NCBI GenBank assembly: GCA_036346375.1
Contig: CM070505.1
Coordinates: 54,310,626 to 54,374,625 of the forward strand
DNA length: 64,000 nucleotides
Reading direction: 5' to 3'
DNA from: Guadua angustifolia
Lineage: Eukaryota; Streptophyta; Magnoliopsida; Poales; Poaceae
Position 1 is the stretch's first letter. Every line of letters begins with the position of its first letter. The notes beneath the pieces are model-generated. The model was not told the origin of the DNA. It did no database searches and saw only the letters and a list, made by a program, of their open reading frames with translations. The translations under genes and the position numbers were made by a program. Positions 10,196 to 21,623 of the stretch are shown in pieces.

Positions 10196-11771
10196 TTGAA
10201 GGATCGAGATGGTGATCAGAAAGGGGTGAATGATCCCAAATAAAATTTTTCCTCAATCAAAATAGTCCACCCAAGCCCTCAACTGAAACACTCAAAAGAA
10301 GCAAATTGAATGGAGCTAGTTTCCTACAAGGTCAGTATGACAGGGGCAAGGCCAATAGCACCGGGGGACTAGTACTACCAGGGTGAGACTGGTAGCACTA
10401 GGCTTAAGAACAGTAGGAAGAATAACACGAACTCCAAAAGCAAATTTTGAGGAATCGTTTGATCGACTACATAAAAACTCATGAAACTTGGTAGATGTCT
10501 TCCTGAGGATGTTAGGAATTCATTCCAACCTTCAATCGTAAGGATTGATATCAAAGTTCTAACCTTTTTCACTTTGAAGAAAGAACACCACATGTTTGAG
10601 CAAAACTCAAGAACACGATCTAAGACTTGCTCATGGGGGTTTGATGATCAAGATGATCTTGGATAGCCTCCCATATATCACAGCAAGCAAGAACATAAGT
10701 CCAAACCTCTAAAAACGTGATCTACAAGGATCATTCACACAGGAACACAAGACCAGTCTCTTGCAAGAAAGATGCATGGATTGCCTAGATGACTGGGATA
10801 TGATCTAAAGAAGATTCTGTTGGTGATATGCCCTAGAGGCGATCATGTGAGATGATTGTATCATACGTCTATGTTCATGTACTTATCAGTTCCATGAATA
10901 AATGTCACTCCTTTGTTCATTGAGTATGACTTAATTGTGAAACACATTGGTTATATGATATTATTATAAACGATCCCTGGTCACATATCATTATGTGGCA
11001 CAATAGTGATCTGACCAGCACATGTATTGATTGATGGTAATGTTTCATATACCATAGATATGGAGATATCAAATCAATAATGTGGGCACATGTTAGAGAA
11101 CATGGGGTTGGATAGACCTGCTCTGAGACACTGATGAGATTGTTATCTTAGAAGTGCTATCAGGGTGTAGTCTCGAGTGGTATACCTATACGATCCTTTG
11201 ACCTGAGATTCTTATTGATTCTCAGCATATGTAATTGTATACTTTGGGGCTATCAAACGCTTCTCCGTAGCAGGGGAGTTATAAAGGTAGCTTACGGGTA
11301 TGCCATGAAACATGACGTGAGATATAAGAGATCAAGATAGAATTTGCCTCTCCTTGATAACGGGAGAGATATCTCTGGGCCCCTCGGTGTGGATGGATAA
11401 GGAAAAGTGCATGGCCATACCAAAGTGATTAAAGTGTTAATCACGAATTATATCCATTACATTGACGAGTGAATGGGTCGAGCTACCACAAGGATGGCAC
11501 GCATCTTGCCTTGAGCTTGACTGGTATCGCGTGGCAGAAGGATCGGTATATGAGTATATCAAGGTTCGCCGATACGATCACTCTGTGCATTCGGGGACAA
11601 CATGTCCCGCTAGGAACCATTGTTGTCAGTGGTCTGCGAAAAGAGGTTTCAGTATTATGGCCGCTTATGCATGAACCTAACGGGTCACACACTTAACGGG
11701 TTGGAACATGCCAAAATGGATTAGGATCCATTAGTTGGTTTCGCGAATATGGATCTACAGGGACGAGGTTC

Positions 11772-11803
11772 CTAATGGGCTTCTATCATAGAAGGCCCAT
11801 TAG
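11772..11803. promoter_or_regulatory. Inverted repeat with paired GGCCCA motifs upstream of the copia TATA box
   Basis: Arms CTAATGGGCTTCTAT and ATAGAAGGCCCATTAG are nearly perfectly complementary. TGGGC/GGCCCA resembles the plant Site II promoter element. The repeat ends 8 bp before the TATA box and is present in the other two LTRs of this family (16691-16723 and 23053-23085). Confidence 0.7.
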
Positions 11804-11810
11804 CGTGCGC

Positions 11811-11820
11811 CTATATAAAA
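11811..11820 (+). promoter_or_regulatory. TATA box of the copia solo LTR
   Basis: CTATATAAAA in a GC-rich context. The same box occurs on the minus strand in the full-length relative (near 16674 and 23038). Confidence 0.7.
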
Positions 11821-13375
11821 GGGTGGGTGGCGCCATTTAAAAAGAGTTTTTTCCACCACGAAACCCTAGCCGTCAACCCCTTCCCGCTAAAACCCTAGCC
11901 GTCACAAGACATGGTGCTAGCACACGGCAAGACGGCGCTCCACCCGGACGTGTGGATACCGAGAGGCGCTGCAGATCCGCCTCGGCGCATTTGCTTGGCG
12001 AGAACATCTATTTCTCTCTGACCTTGCGTGCACGATCGCGAGGAGGAGACGATCAACTCCAGATCTACTTGTGACTTTGGAGTACGCAGAATGCTTCACC
12101 CACTCTTCTTCTCGCTGCTAACGTGCTCCAAGGGTAATGATCCATGATCTACTACTCGCATGTATCCTGGTTGAATGCGTAGAAAATTTTGTTTTCGACT
12201 AGCGTAGCCTACGCGTTCCCTTAAGATTCATCCATCAATCAACATCCTTGGCACAAGAAGCAAAAGCATGTAGAATGAGGGGAGGCAAATCCAAATTGCG
12301 TAAATGTAAATTACAAAAAAATAAGTGCGGAATTTAAGACATAATGTAAATGCGTAAAGTAAATTCAAGCATAAGGGAATGTGTTTTGGATTTCTACAAG
12401 AGATGTTTACAAAGCCTCACAACATGGTGGGTAAAGCTCAAAGGAGCACCAAAAACCTCAAAACCTTCAAAAGGGGGTAGGCTACGCCTACTCCTCCCTT
12501 GGATGAGTTTCTTGTACCCTAAGGACCAGCATCAAGGGTTAGGATTGACTCATTCACTCATACATGGGCTAACCCGAAACCCACACACATAACAGGCTTT
12601 TGCAAGCTTTTCAAAGCATATTAACTAGACCCTCTACTCTATCATCTAGACCGTGATCCAACAACCCTCCTTGATCTAAGAAGCTCCTAGCTGGCATCTC
12701 ATCCATTCCTTGTCTTCTATGTTTGCACCGAATCCATCTCTGATTATCTTCCGGTGATCCGCAACCATCTGGACCTCCGACGTTCCTCGCCTAGTCCTGA
12801 TCATCCTCCGCCTCACCATGATCAAAACCTGACGTCCTGCAACCATCAAAGATAAGAAAAACCTGTGACATAGCAATGTCTAAAAGGATGTGCAATAATC
12901 ATCACAAAATCATTAAATATATCTAATTCTGCTCATAAGGGCTAGTGCTACCGCCCCTAGGTCGGTAAATAGAGAAGAGACACTCTCTGGAACTTTCACA
13001 CTGGCTAGAGCCTTGTGCTACCATCCATGGTAGACCCGTGCTACCACCCCTAGGCCAGTAGCACCACCCTACTGCCAAACGAGAAAACACCTCCTTTGGA
13101 ATTTCTACACCGGCCATAGGCCCAATGCTGCCACCCTACCTGGTGTTACCGCACTCGGGTCGGTAGCACCGCCAGCCGGTGCTACCACCTATGCTAGACC
13201 AGTAGCATGGCCCATGCTAGGCAGCACTCCCAAATGCTTCAAATTTCTAATTAAATCTCAAATCTCCCTCAAAATCAAGCACTACTAGCTTAAACAATGT
13301 CAATAAATCATCACAAACATGGGTAGAGCTCCACATGGTTTTTCAGCATTATTGGTCTGAACAGGTGTCTTAACA

Positions 13376-13539
13376 TTCTAGCCACTGGGACGATGTGTGG
13401 GAGATGGCGTCTTGAAAATTGTCTTGGGATAAAATCTAACAAATTGTTGTGATGCAACTCTCAACTTCTATTGTCCCTAATGAGCTCCCTATTATGCCAT
13501 CCTGCACTTGCAGTTGTCATCCAACTCTTTGTGCTTGTC
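13376..13539. other. Short unassigned segment
   Basis: Between the copia-B LTR edge and the gag remnant. Probably downstream gag or spacer of the minus-strand gypsy fragment. Nothing specific seen. Confidence 0.25.
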
Positions 13540-14240
13540 TTCTAGGATAAGAGCCTTGTTAACTAGCTCATGGAAATCAGGAAAGTTGTGGGTAATCAAC
13601 CCAACCTATAGTCCAGAATTCAATCACTTCATGAAGCAAGACTGTCTAGCTTTATTAGTCGCTACATCTTCAGATGCGTAGCGAGCTAGCTTTGTCAATC
13701 TATTTAGATATTCTTCCACAGATTGGCCTCCTTGCATGATAGCTCTAAATTCTTCCTTCTTTAAGTCCATGATGCCTTCAGGAATATGGTACTGGCGAAA
13801 AGCAATAGAAAATTCTTCCTTCTTTAAGTCCATTAAGCAGTTGTACTTTCAAGTTGATGAGAAGCATAAAGCACTTTCTCATTTCCCTCACATTTCCTCT
13901 CAATTATCCTAAGCCAGTCATCAACCTCAATTGGGTTGGCATTCCCAGGAAAGGTTGGCGGACGGGTCCTCATGAAGTCCTACAACTTTGAGTATGAGCG
14001 GCTTCCATTGCCAGCAGCTTGGTTTGCATTGTTGACCACTGATTGATTAGCGAAGTGCTACATTTGCTGCATCATAGTCTGCATAAGTTGTGTTTGCGCA
14101 ATAAGAAAGGCTCCAAAATTTCTCATATCAACTGGTGGTGCTACTTGAGGAATTGGCGATTCAATTCGGTTCTCATTCTGGAGACTTTCACTGGCTCCGT
14201 TGTTTCCATGAGTCTGAACCATCTGTTGATCACTCTAAGG
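13540..14240 (-). pseudogene. Tekay-type gypsy gag remnant
   Basis: Minus-strand fragment of a gypsy gag. Reading leftwards from about 14240 it shows FMRTRPPTFPGNANPIEVDDW and WLRIIERK, then KVLYASHQLE near 13870. These match gypsy-B Gag (FLRTRPPTFSRAADPLEADDW, HEKVLFASHQLD). The tryptophan-rich segment that should follow is missing. The next part (13833-13624) contains a short internal duplication of MDLKKEEF and continues VEEYLNRLTKLARYASEDV. Stops and deletions make it non-functional. Confidence 0.75.
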
Positions 14241-14640
14241 TTTAGAGAAAAGAGAGAAATAGCATTGACAAGTAATATCAAAACTTATGTGGGGAAAAGT
14301 TTTGAACTCAAACTCCAAATATATTAACTTTATTAAATACTTGGTATGGTTGCTCACAAGTGCCTAAGGACAATGCAACGCATACTGCACACTTCAGAAG
14401 ACAATTAAAACTCTCATTAACCTAAGCAAGCATTACTAATTGACTAAAGGCAACAATCTAAACTTAGACTCATGTGACTCATACACTTGAGTCACCACTA
14501 CTACTAAACCTAAGACACCATCTAGTCATTAGGCCATCTTGGATGCAGGCCACCGGGTGGATACTACTACGGGTGACGTGGCATTAGGGCGAACTTGTTC
14601 CGATGGCCATGGGTCTCATTGGAAGAAGCAGAATCCAGTC
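14241..14640. other. Unassigned segment before the CACTA left region
   Basis: AT-rich, no credible gene. It may be leader or LTR sequence of the minus-strand gypsy remnant. Confidence 0.25.
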
Positions 14641-14750
14641 CGCTACTACAGAACTGACCTTTGCTACCGCCCATCAAGATCGGTTAGTACGTAACCGACC
14701 GATAGTTAGAACAATCCTGCTCAACGGCTATAGGGCTGCGGGGGGAGATC

Positions 14751-14913
14751 ACTACCGGTTCAAGACACCAACCGGTACTGATGGTATAACATCAGTACCG
14801 GTTCGTGTAACCGGTACTATTTAGCGGGAGCTCACTAGTACCGGTTCGTGACATGAACCGATACTGATGTGAGACCATCAGTACCGGTTGGTACCTTCAA
14901 CCGGTACTGAGTC
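14751..14913. repeat. CACTA subterminal inverted-repeat array (left)
   Basis: Several copies of CAGTACCGGTT and its complement AACCGGTACTG, arranged as hairpins such as ACCGGTTGGTACCTTCAACC. Such arrays are where the CACTA-encoded DNA-binding protein docks at element ends. Confidence 0.8.
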
Positions 14914-15011
14914 TCAATTTAAATTTCTTCCTCCTCCCGCTCTTTGCCAGACCAAGATCATTTCAGTGCGCGACAAGAACAGTGGAGCTTCGGCCAAGAG
15001 CTTCAAGGGAG

Positions 15012-15357
15012 GGGAGGTGCTGCCCAAATTTCAAAATTTTGGTCATTTTACTCGCAACCAAGGTAACTAAGGTTAGTAACATCATTCCTCACTTCATTTG
15101 GTGTTAAATGGAGCCTCTTTTTTGCTTGAATTATGAAGAAAATTTGATCTTTTCCCATGATTGATGAAAGATTATGAATGTAGAGGGAGGTGCTACCTAA
15201 ATTTCAAAATTTTGGTCATTTTACTCGCAACCAAGGTAACTAAGGTTAGTAACATCATTCCTCACTTCATTTGGTGTTAAATGGAACCTCTTTTTGCTTG
15301 AATTATGAAAAAATTTGATCTTTTCCCATGATTGATGAAAGATTATGAATGTAGAGA
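15012..15357 (+). repeat. 173-bp direct tandem duplication in the CACTA 5' region
   Basis: Copies at 15012-15184 and 15185-15357, both beginning GGGAGGTGCT and containing CAAATTTCAAAATTTTGGTC, differ at only a few bases. A second, more diverged pair in the same region is 15370-15480 versus 15925-16030 (shared GTGTGGATCTAGCT). This is probably 5' UTR or first-intron sequence of the transposase gene. Confidence 0.85.
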
Positions 15358-15480
15358 TCTAGCTTGATCTTTTCAAATAGGATACAAAAAATTGTTGTGT
15401 AAGCTTAGAATTTGCTTGGATTATAATGTAGCTCGCATTTAATGTGTGGATCTAGCTTAAATTTATGTTTTAGTTCCATC

Positions 15481-16080
15481 GATCGATGAAGGATGAGGTT
15501 TGGTTGCACATAGTTGGGGGGAGAATGGTGCATGAAAATCATGGAGTTTGGGATCTTCAAATGGCGATAGTTATGTGGAAAAGAAGAAATTTAAATTCAT
15601 TTGTGAATTAAAATAATATCAGAAATATGAATCGAAAATATAAAATGAGTTCAAAATTTGAGAAAAGTTTTCAAAAATACTTTGGAATATTTTAAACTTA
15701 GAAAAATTATTTCTAGTATAATTTTGGTTTTAATTTCCATCAACAAATTATTTTTGAAAACATCATTAATTAAGTGCTAGAGATTTAGAAAAAAATAAAA
15801 ATAAATGATTGAATAATAATTTGGAAATTTTTAGGGTGTTATAATTTCAACATAATTTGCAAACAAAGCTGTCGTGAATTTTGTTTAGAATTTTGAATCC
15901 AGACTCTGATCGACCAATTCTTTTTGTAGGTTGCAAAAACTTGTTGTGTGAGTTTAGATTTTGCTTGGATTATTATTTAGCTCGGATTGAAGGTGTGGAT
16001 CTAGCTAATATTTAGGTTTTGATTCAACAATTCATTATTGGAAAATAAGCTAACAGTTATCTTGATGTAACATAATGTAG
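15481..16080 (+). other. AT-rich spacer before TNP2
   Basis: Very AT-rich, with no open frame worth reporting. Likely 5' UTR or intron of the CACTA transposase gene. Confidence 0.4.
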
Positions 16081-16160
16081 ATGGACCGGCGATGGATGTA
16101 CATGGACCGACGCTCCCTAGAGTTCTTGTAGGGTTTGCAATATTTTCTTCGTGCGGCCGA

Positions 16161-17699
16161 TGTTGGAGAACGCGGTGCTACGCTAGCCGAAAACAAAATT
16201 TTTACCGCGAACACCCAGAAATCATGCGAGTCAAAGATCATGGAGCATTACCCTTGGAGCACGTTAGCAGCGGAAGTAGAGTGGGTGAAGCCTCGCGTGT
16301 TCAAGCATCGTGACGAGTCGAACGATTCCCGATCGCTTCGCCGAGTGCTTGCGAGATCACCCGAGTGCTCGCCGAGTGGTCTCCGAACCACCCGAGTGCT
16401 CGCCGAGTGGTTGCCGGAGTCCTTGACGCTCTCGCCGGGTGCACGACGCAGCGGCGGATGTAGATGTGCACGCGCAGGTTGGAGAGGGTGAAACCGATCG
16501 CCGATCGCCGAGGACAAAGCAACGGCGCTCTCTACGGTATCCACACGTCCGGTGGAACGCCGGCGCCTTGTGTGCTAGCACCACGCGCGACGGCTAGGGT
16601 TTCTGGCGAGGGTAGGGTCGACGGCTAGGGTTTCATGGTGGGGAGAACCTCATGGCAAAGACACCCCACGCCTTTATATATAGAGTGCACTAACGGGCCT
16701 TCTACGATAGAAGCCCATTAGGACTCACGCTAATGGATCTTCTCAAGAGAAATCCATTAAGACGCCAGAGATCCAAACGTGTAAACCCACTAATGGATCC
16801 AATCCATCGACATGATCCAACCCGTTAAGTGTGTGACCCGTTAGGTTCTTGCAAGAATGGCCATGGCCCCGAAATCTCTTTTCCGCACCATCGACAACAA
16901 ATGTTCCTAGCAGACATGTCGTCCCCGAATGCACGAAATGATCGATCGGCTGAACCTTGATATACTCATATACCGATCCTTTTGCCACGCGATACCGCCA
17001 AGCTCAAGGCAAGATACGTGCCATCCTTGTGGTAGCTCGACCCATTCACTCGTCAATGTAATGGATATAATTCGTGATTAACACTTTAATCACTTTGGCA
17101 TGGCCATGCACTTTTCCTTATCCATCCACACCGAGGGCCCGAGATATCTCTCCGTTATTAAGGAGGGCAAATTCCATCTTGATCTCTTATATCTCACGCC
17201 ATGTTTCATGGCATACCCGTAAGCTAACTTTATAACTCCCCTGTTACGGAGAAGCGTTTGATAGCCTCAAAGTATGCAATTACACATGCTGAGAATCAAT
17301 AAGGATCTCGAGGTCAAAGGATCGTATAGGTATACCACTCGAGACTATACCCTGATGGCACTTCTAAGATAACAATCTCATCGTTGTCTCTTGAGTGGGT
17401 CTATCCAACCCCATGTTCTCTAACATGTGCCCACATTATTGATTTGATATCTCCATATCTATGGTATGTGAAACATTACCATCAATCAATACATGTGCTG
17501 GTCAAATCACTATTGTCCCACATAATGATATGTAACCAGGGATCGTTTTAGAATAATATCATATAACCAATGTGTTTCACAATTAAGTCATACTCAATGA
17601 ACAAAGGAGTGACATTTATTCATGGAACTGATAAGTACATGAACATAGACGCATGATACAATCATCTCACATGATTGCCTCTAGGGCATATCACTAACA
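16161..17699 (-). repeat. 3' LTR of the full-length copia
   Basis: On the minus strand it begins TGTTAGTGATATGCCC at 17699 and ends CGTTCTCCAACA at 16161. A minus-strand TATA box (TATATATAAAGG) lies at about 16671-16682, with inverted repeats just upstream of it (16691-16723 and 16731-16762). Plus-strand open frames in 16135-16544 are low-complexity shadows in this LTR. Confidence 0.92.
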
Positions 17700-17700
17700 A

Positions 17701-17714
17701 TCTCCCACTTGCAC
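17701..17714 (-). other. Polypurine tract of the copia
   Basis: On the minus strand GCAAGTGGGAGAT directly precedes the 3' LTR start TGTTAG. This is the usual tract position and sequence type in this copia lineage. Confidence 0.8.
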
Positions 17715-17719
17715 TAGAG

Positions 17720-19510
17720 TGCATCATGCAAGTATCTAATACCCATGGCTCTTGTGTGTGCCTCATGCTTCGTCATGGAAGAGGTTTTGTCGTGGATCTG
17801 CGACATTCAAATCCGTGTGCACTTTGCAAATCTTTACATCTCCTCTATCGATGATCTCTGATGAGGTGATAACGCCTCGAGTATGTGTTTGGATTTTTGG
17901 TGAGACCTAGGCTCCTTCACAGTGCAATGGCACCACTATTGTCACAATAGAGGTCCATTGGACAGATGCACTAGCGACAACCCCAACTCGTAAACAAATT
18001 TTCGATCCAAACAGCCTCCTTTGCGCCTTCGTGGCTGCAATATACTCACCTCACCGTGGAATCACCCATCGCCTCTTGCTTGAACTTTTCCAAATTTCAC
18101 CGTCCCACCATTGAGACAGAATACAAAACCGGATTGCGATCGTGAATCATCTTTATCGGTTTGGAAGCTTGCGTCGCTGTAACTCTTTACAACTAGCTCT
18201 TCCTCTCCTCCAAAGACCAAGAACATGTCCTCGCCCCACGTAAGTATTTGAGGATGTTCTTCACAAATGCCCAAAGGACTTTCACCCGGTTTGATTGATA
18301 CCTGTTCGTAACACTTAGAGCATATGATACATCCGGGTGTGTACATAACATGGCATACATGATGGATCCAATAGCGGAGGCATATGGAATCACACTCATT
18401 TTCTTTTGCTCATCGTGTCGAAGCTAATAATCGAGTCTTGCTTAGATGAATACCATGCGACATTGGCAAGAAACCCTTCTTGGAATCTTGCATATTGAAC
18501 CGTTTCAATATTTTATCAATGTATGTACTTTGGCTTAATCCAATTAGCCTTCTTGATCTATCTCTATAGATCTTTATGCCCAAGATGTAGGTCGCTTCTC
18601 CTAAATCCTTCATCGAGAAATATTTTCTCAAATAAGATTGGACAGCTTCAAGCATTGGAATATCATTTCCAGTCAACAATATGTCATCTACATATAAGAT
18701 CAGAAACACAAGTGCGCTCCCACTAGCCTTTTTGTAAATACAAGGTTCTTCTTCATTCTTGATGAAGCCAAACTCTTTAACTACTTCATCAAAACGAAGA
18801 TTCCAACTCCGAGATGCTTGCTTCAGTCCATAAATAGACTTCTGAAGCTTGCATACCTTGCCAGCATCGTTTGGATCAACAAAACCATTAGGCTATGTCA
18901 TGTACACATCCTCACTTAGGTTTCCATTTAGGAAAGCCGTTTTGACATCCATTTGCCACAATTCCCAATCATAGAATGCGGCAATTGCTAGCATGATCCG
19001 AATAGATTTAAGCATAGCGACGGGTGAAAAAGTTTCATCATAATCAACACCTTGAATTTGCTCAAACCTTTAGCCACCAATCGTGCCTTATAGATGTGAA
19101 CATTTCCATCCATATCTATCTTTTTCTTAAAGACCCATTTGCACTCGATAGGTTTTACCCCATCGGCGGATCAACCAAGTTCCAAACCTGATTATCATAC
19201 ATGGACTTTATTTCAGATCTCATGGCTTCCAACCATTTCCCGTAGTCTGGTCCCACCATTGCTTCCTCATAGTCTTTGGGCTCATCGTTGTCCAACAACA
19301 ATACGTCATGTTGTCCCGTGAGGAACATGTACCTCTCGTGTGCGGCTAGCCCTCGAGAACTGCGTGGGGTGGTGCCTCTACCACGGGTTACGCAACATTT
19401 TGCATTTCCGCTCAGGTTAGTAGGAGCTGAAACATTTTCAGATGTTTCTCGAATTTCTTCAAGTTGCACCTTGCTCCTACTAGCTCTTTTGAAAAACTCC
19501 TTTTCCAAAA
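17720..19510 (-). pseudogene. Copia reverse transcriptase and RNase H (frameshifted)
   Basis: RT and RNase H end of the copia polyprotein. Upstream linker at 19508-19155 (DYEEAMVGPDYGKWLEAMRS). The YVDD catalytic box is intact at about 18694-18683 (LILYVDDILLTGND). The connection region follows (DLGEATYILGIKIYRD). RNase H is spread over 18399-18062 in two overlapping frames (SYALSVTNRYQSNRV, SYSDASFQTDKDD) and ends with KEPRSHQKSKHI near 17830. Several frameshifts between 19150 and 18720 break the fingers/palm region. The order IN-RT-RH confirms Ty1/copia. Frame breaks are mostly one-base indels. Confidence 0.88.
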
Positions 19511-20830
19511 GACACCATGCCGAGCGACAAACACTTTGCCCTCTTCTCGGTTATAAAAATAATACCCTTTAGTTTCCTAGGGTACCCCACAAAGAAGCAC
19601 TTATCGACTTGGCGAAGCTTATCGACGTCATACGTTTTACATAGGCTTTACAGCCCCAAATCTTTAGAAAAGACAACGAGGACGCTTCGGTCCATATCTC
19701 ATATGGTGTCTTCTACCGATTTTGATGGAACCCTATTTAGTGTGAACGCAATTGCTTTCTAGAGCAAATCCTCAAAATGACAATGGAAGATCAGTTTGAC
19801 TCATCATAGACCGAACCATGTCCAACAAAGTTCGATTCCTCCGTTCGGATACCCCATTCCATTGAGGCGTTCCAAGCGGAGTCAATTGAGGAACTATTCC
19901 ACAATTCTTAAGATGGTCATTAAACTCATGGCTCAAATACTCACCTCCACGATCAGATCGCAGAAATTTAATTGTCTTGCCCAAATGATTTTGCACTTCA
20001 TTCTGAAACTCTTTGAACTTTTCAAAAGATTCAGACTTATGCCTCATTAGATAGATATAGCCATACCTACTAAAGTCATCAGAAGGTAATGAAGCATGAA
20101 AACCACCTCCGCCCCGGCGCACATCGGTCCACATACATCCGTATGTACTAAGGCCAATAAGTCACTCGCCTCTCACTTGAACCAGTGAAAGGCGTTTTAG
20201 TCATCTTGCCAAGTAAACAAGGCTCGCACGTGTCAAATGATTCAAAATCAAATGAATCAAGAAGACCATCTTTATGGAGCTTCTCCACGCGCTTCTTATT
20301 TATATGGCCTAAGCGACAATGCCACAGATAAGCGGAATTCAAATCATTTGTTTTGAGTCTTTTCGTATTAACATTATAGACAAAATTATCTTCAAGATTT
20401 AGCACATATAGCCCATTCAATGATGGACAATGACCATAGAGCATACCATTGAAATAAATTGAACAACATTTGTTCTTTATTACAAAATCAAAACCATCTT
20501 CTTCCAAACGTAAAGAAGATATAATGTTTCTGCTCAAGGCTGGAACATAATAACAATTATTTAATTCCAAAACTAATCCTGAAGGTAACGATAAGGGATA
20601 AACGCCAACGCCATTGCAAAGAACCTTTGCGCCATTGCCGACGCGAATGTCCACCTCACCACTTGCACAACTTCTAGTCTTTCTTAGTCCCTGCAACGAT
20701 TTGCAAACATGAATCATCGATCCGGTATCAAATACCCATGACTCATTAGGACAAGTAGCAAGATTAACTTCTATAACATTAATACCTGAAGTGGAAGCTA
20801 GAGTTCCATTCTTCTTATCCTCCAAGTATT
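19511..20830 (-). pseudogene. Copia protease and integrase (frameshifted)
   Basis: The protease motif FDTGSM has its catalytic Asp at about 20729-20727. The GAG-pre-integrase zinc module is complete (HCRLGHINKKRVEKL then CEPCLLGK) in the open frame 20825-20148. The integrase core at 20134-19772 retains all three acidic positions in context: TDV (at its start), SDRGGEY, and GVSERRN. A frameshift separates the zinc module from the core near 20140, and further indels follow at about 19770. Apart from those shifts the catalytic residues look intact, so this copy decayed fairly recently. Confidence 0.88.
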
Positions 20831-21623
20831 TCTTGCAGTTCCTACGCCAATGACCTTTCTTATGGCAGTAGTGACATGCATCAGAGGCAGTAGGACCACT
20901 TTTGGTCTTAGGTTTAGGGTTGGGGATCGATCCACACCCTTGCCTTTTGCTCCACGCTTCCTTTTCTTACCACCATCCTTTTGGACCATCATCACATGAT
21001 TATTGCTTTTCTTGATGCTTTCCTCTCATTGCCTTAAGCATCCCATGCGCTCGACATGTTTTTCTCCATGCCATTCATATGAAAATTCATGATGAAAGGC
21101 TCAAAGCTTGCAGGAAGCGACTGGAGAATCACATCAGTGGCCAACTCTTGGCTTAAGGGGGAGTTCAGTTTCTCCAAGTTCTCAATGTAACCAATCATCT
21201 TGATCACATGAGGACTCACCGAACTACCTTCAGTTAGCTTGCACGCAAACAAAGCTTTTGAGATCGAGTATCTCTCAGCCCTAGCTTGGTTCTCAAACAT
21301 GCTACGAAGGCCTGTGATCATAGCATAGGCATTCGTGTTCTCATATTGCTTTTGAAGCTCAGAGTTCATTGTAGCAAGCATGAGACAGCCAACATCAACC
21401 TCATCATTAACATGCTTCTCATAAGCACGTCGTTCAGCAGCAGTAGCATCCTCAGCTAGTTCCTCAGGATATGGCTCCTCAATGACATATTCCTTTTTCT
21501 CTTGCTTGAGAACAATTCTCAAGTTTCGATACCAATCAATAAAGTTTGTTCCAGAGAGTTTCTCTTTCTCGTAATCGATCGCAAATTAAAACCAAGGTTT
21601 TGAGTGACAAGATTAGGTGCCAT
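20831..21623 (-). pseudogene. Copia gag (frameshifted)
   Basis: Gag starts at the minus-strand ATG 21623-21621 (MAPNLVTQNLG). A frameshift near 21550 is followed by a long clean frame at 21522-21034: a UBN2-like copia capsid with EYVIEEPYPEEL, CLMLATMNSELQKQYE and VILQSLPASFEPFIMNF. A CCHC knuckle follows at about 20876-20835 (CHYCHKKGHWRRNC), just before protease. Gag and pol would be one polyprotein, as is normal for copia. Confidence 0.87.

Larger units (their letters stand above)
7641..10196 (-). pseudogene. copia-B gag and protease region (SIRE/Maximus type), heavily decayed
   Basis: Minus-strand 5' part of a Ty1/copia polyprotein read from its primer site at 10195 leftwards. Gag is recognisable at 9866-9540 (WVTLDVYHEGTTQIK, then LSDLRAVGCIYPELDSLRL). 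A zinc-knuckle remnant at about 8872-8812 reads CTFCWKDGYLVDFC, with Tyr where the zinc-binding His should be. The protease motif near 8185 reads WIVDSSCS, with Ser replacing the Gly of DSG. The GAG-pre-integrase strand pattern is clear at 8111-7850 (LKDVALGSKLQYNLLSISQL, ISRYGRVFRANF). Stops are frequent and a 37-bp triplication (8256-8366) shifts the frame. Integrase, RT and RNase H are absent; the element ends near 7640. Confidence 0.8.
10818..12224 (+). mobile_element. Solo LTR of the BARE/Angela/RIRE1-like copia family
   Basis: Starts TGTTGGTGATATGCCC and ends ...CGCGTTCCCTTAA, where relatives in this window end ...CGCGTTCTCCAACA. It is flanked by the 5-bp duplication GATTC at 10813-10817 and 12225-12229. 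No internal region is present, so it is a solo LTR left by LTR-LTR recombination. It is homologous, in opposite orientation, to the LTRs of the complete copia at 16161-24064. TATA box at 11811. Confidence 0.9.
10197..13375 (-). repeat. LTR of copia-B, split by a solo LTR
   Basis: Left edge TGAAGGATCGAGATGG next to the primer site; a possible right edge ...CTTAACA at 13375 gives the TG...CA form on the minus strand. Removing the insertion at 10818-12224 and one TSD leaves about 1.77 kb. Both sides of the insertion carry the same imperfect palindromic motif, GTGCTACC paired with GGTAGCAC (10350-10405 and 12945-13210), which supports one interrupted LTR. The right boundary is tentative. Confidence 0.55.

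Noticed and set aside
14400..14640. Missing 3' end of the minus-strand LTR (57840-60203) at the CACTA left flank, which would show CACTA inserted into it
   Set aside because: The flank does not resemble the reverse complement of the LTR end, so this history is not supported.
16135..16584. Overlapping open frames on both strands (up to 118 aa)
   Set aside because: Inside the 3' LTR of the copia; the 5' LTR copy does not keep the same frames. Caused by a GC-rich short repeat (CCGAGTGCTCG-like).
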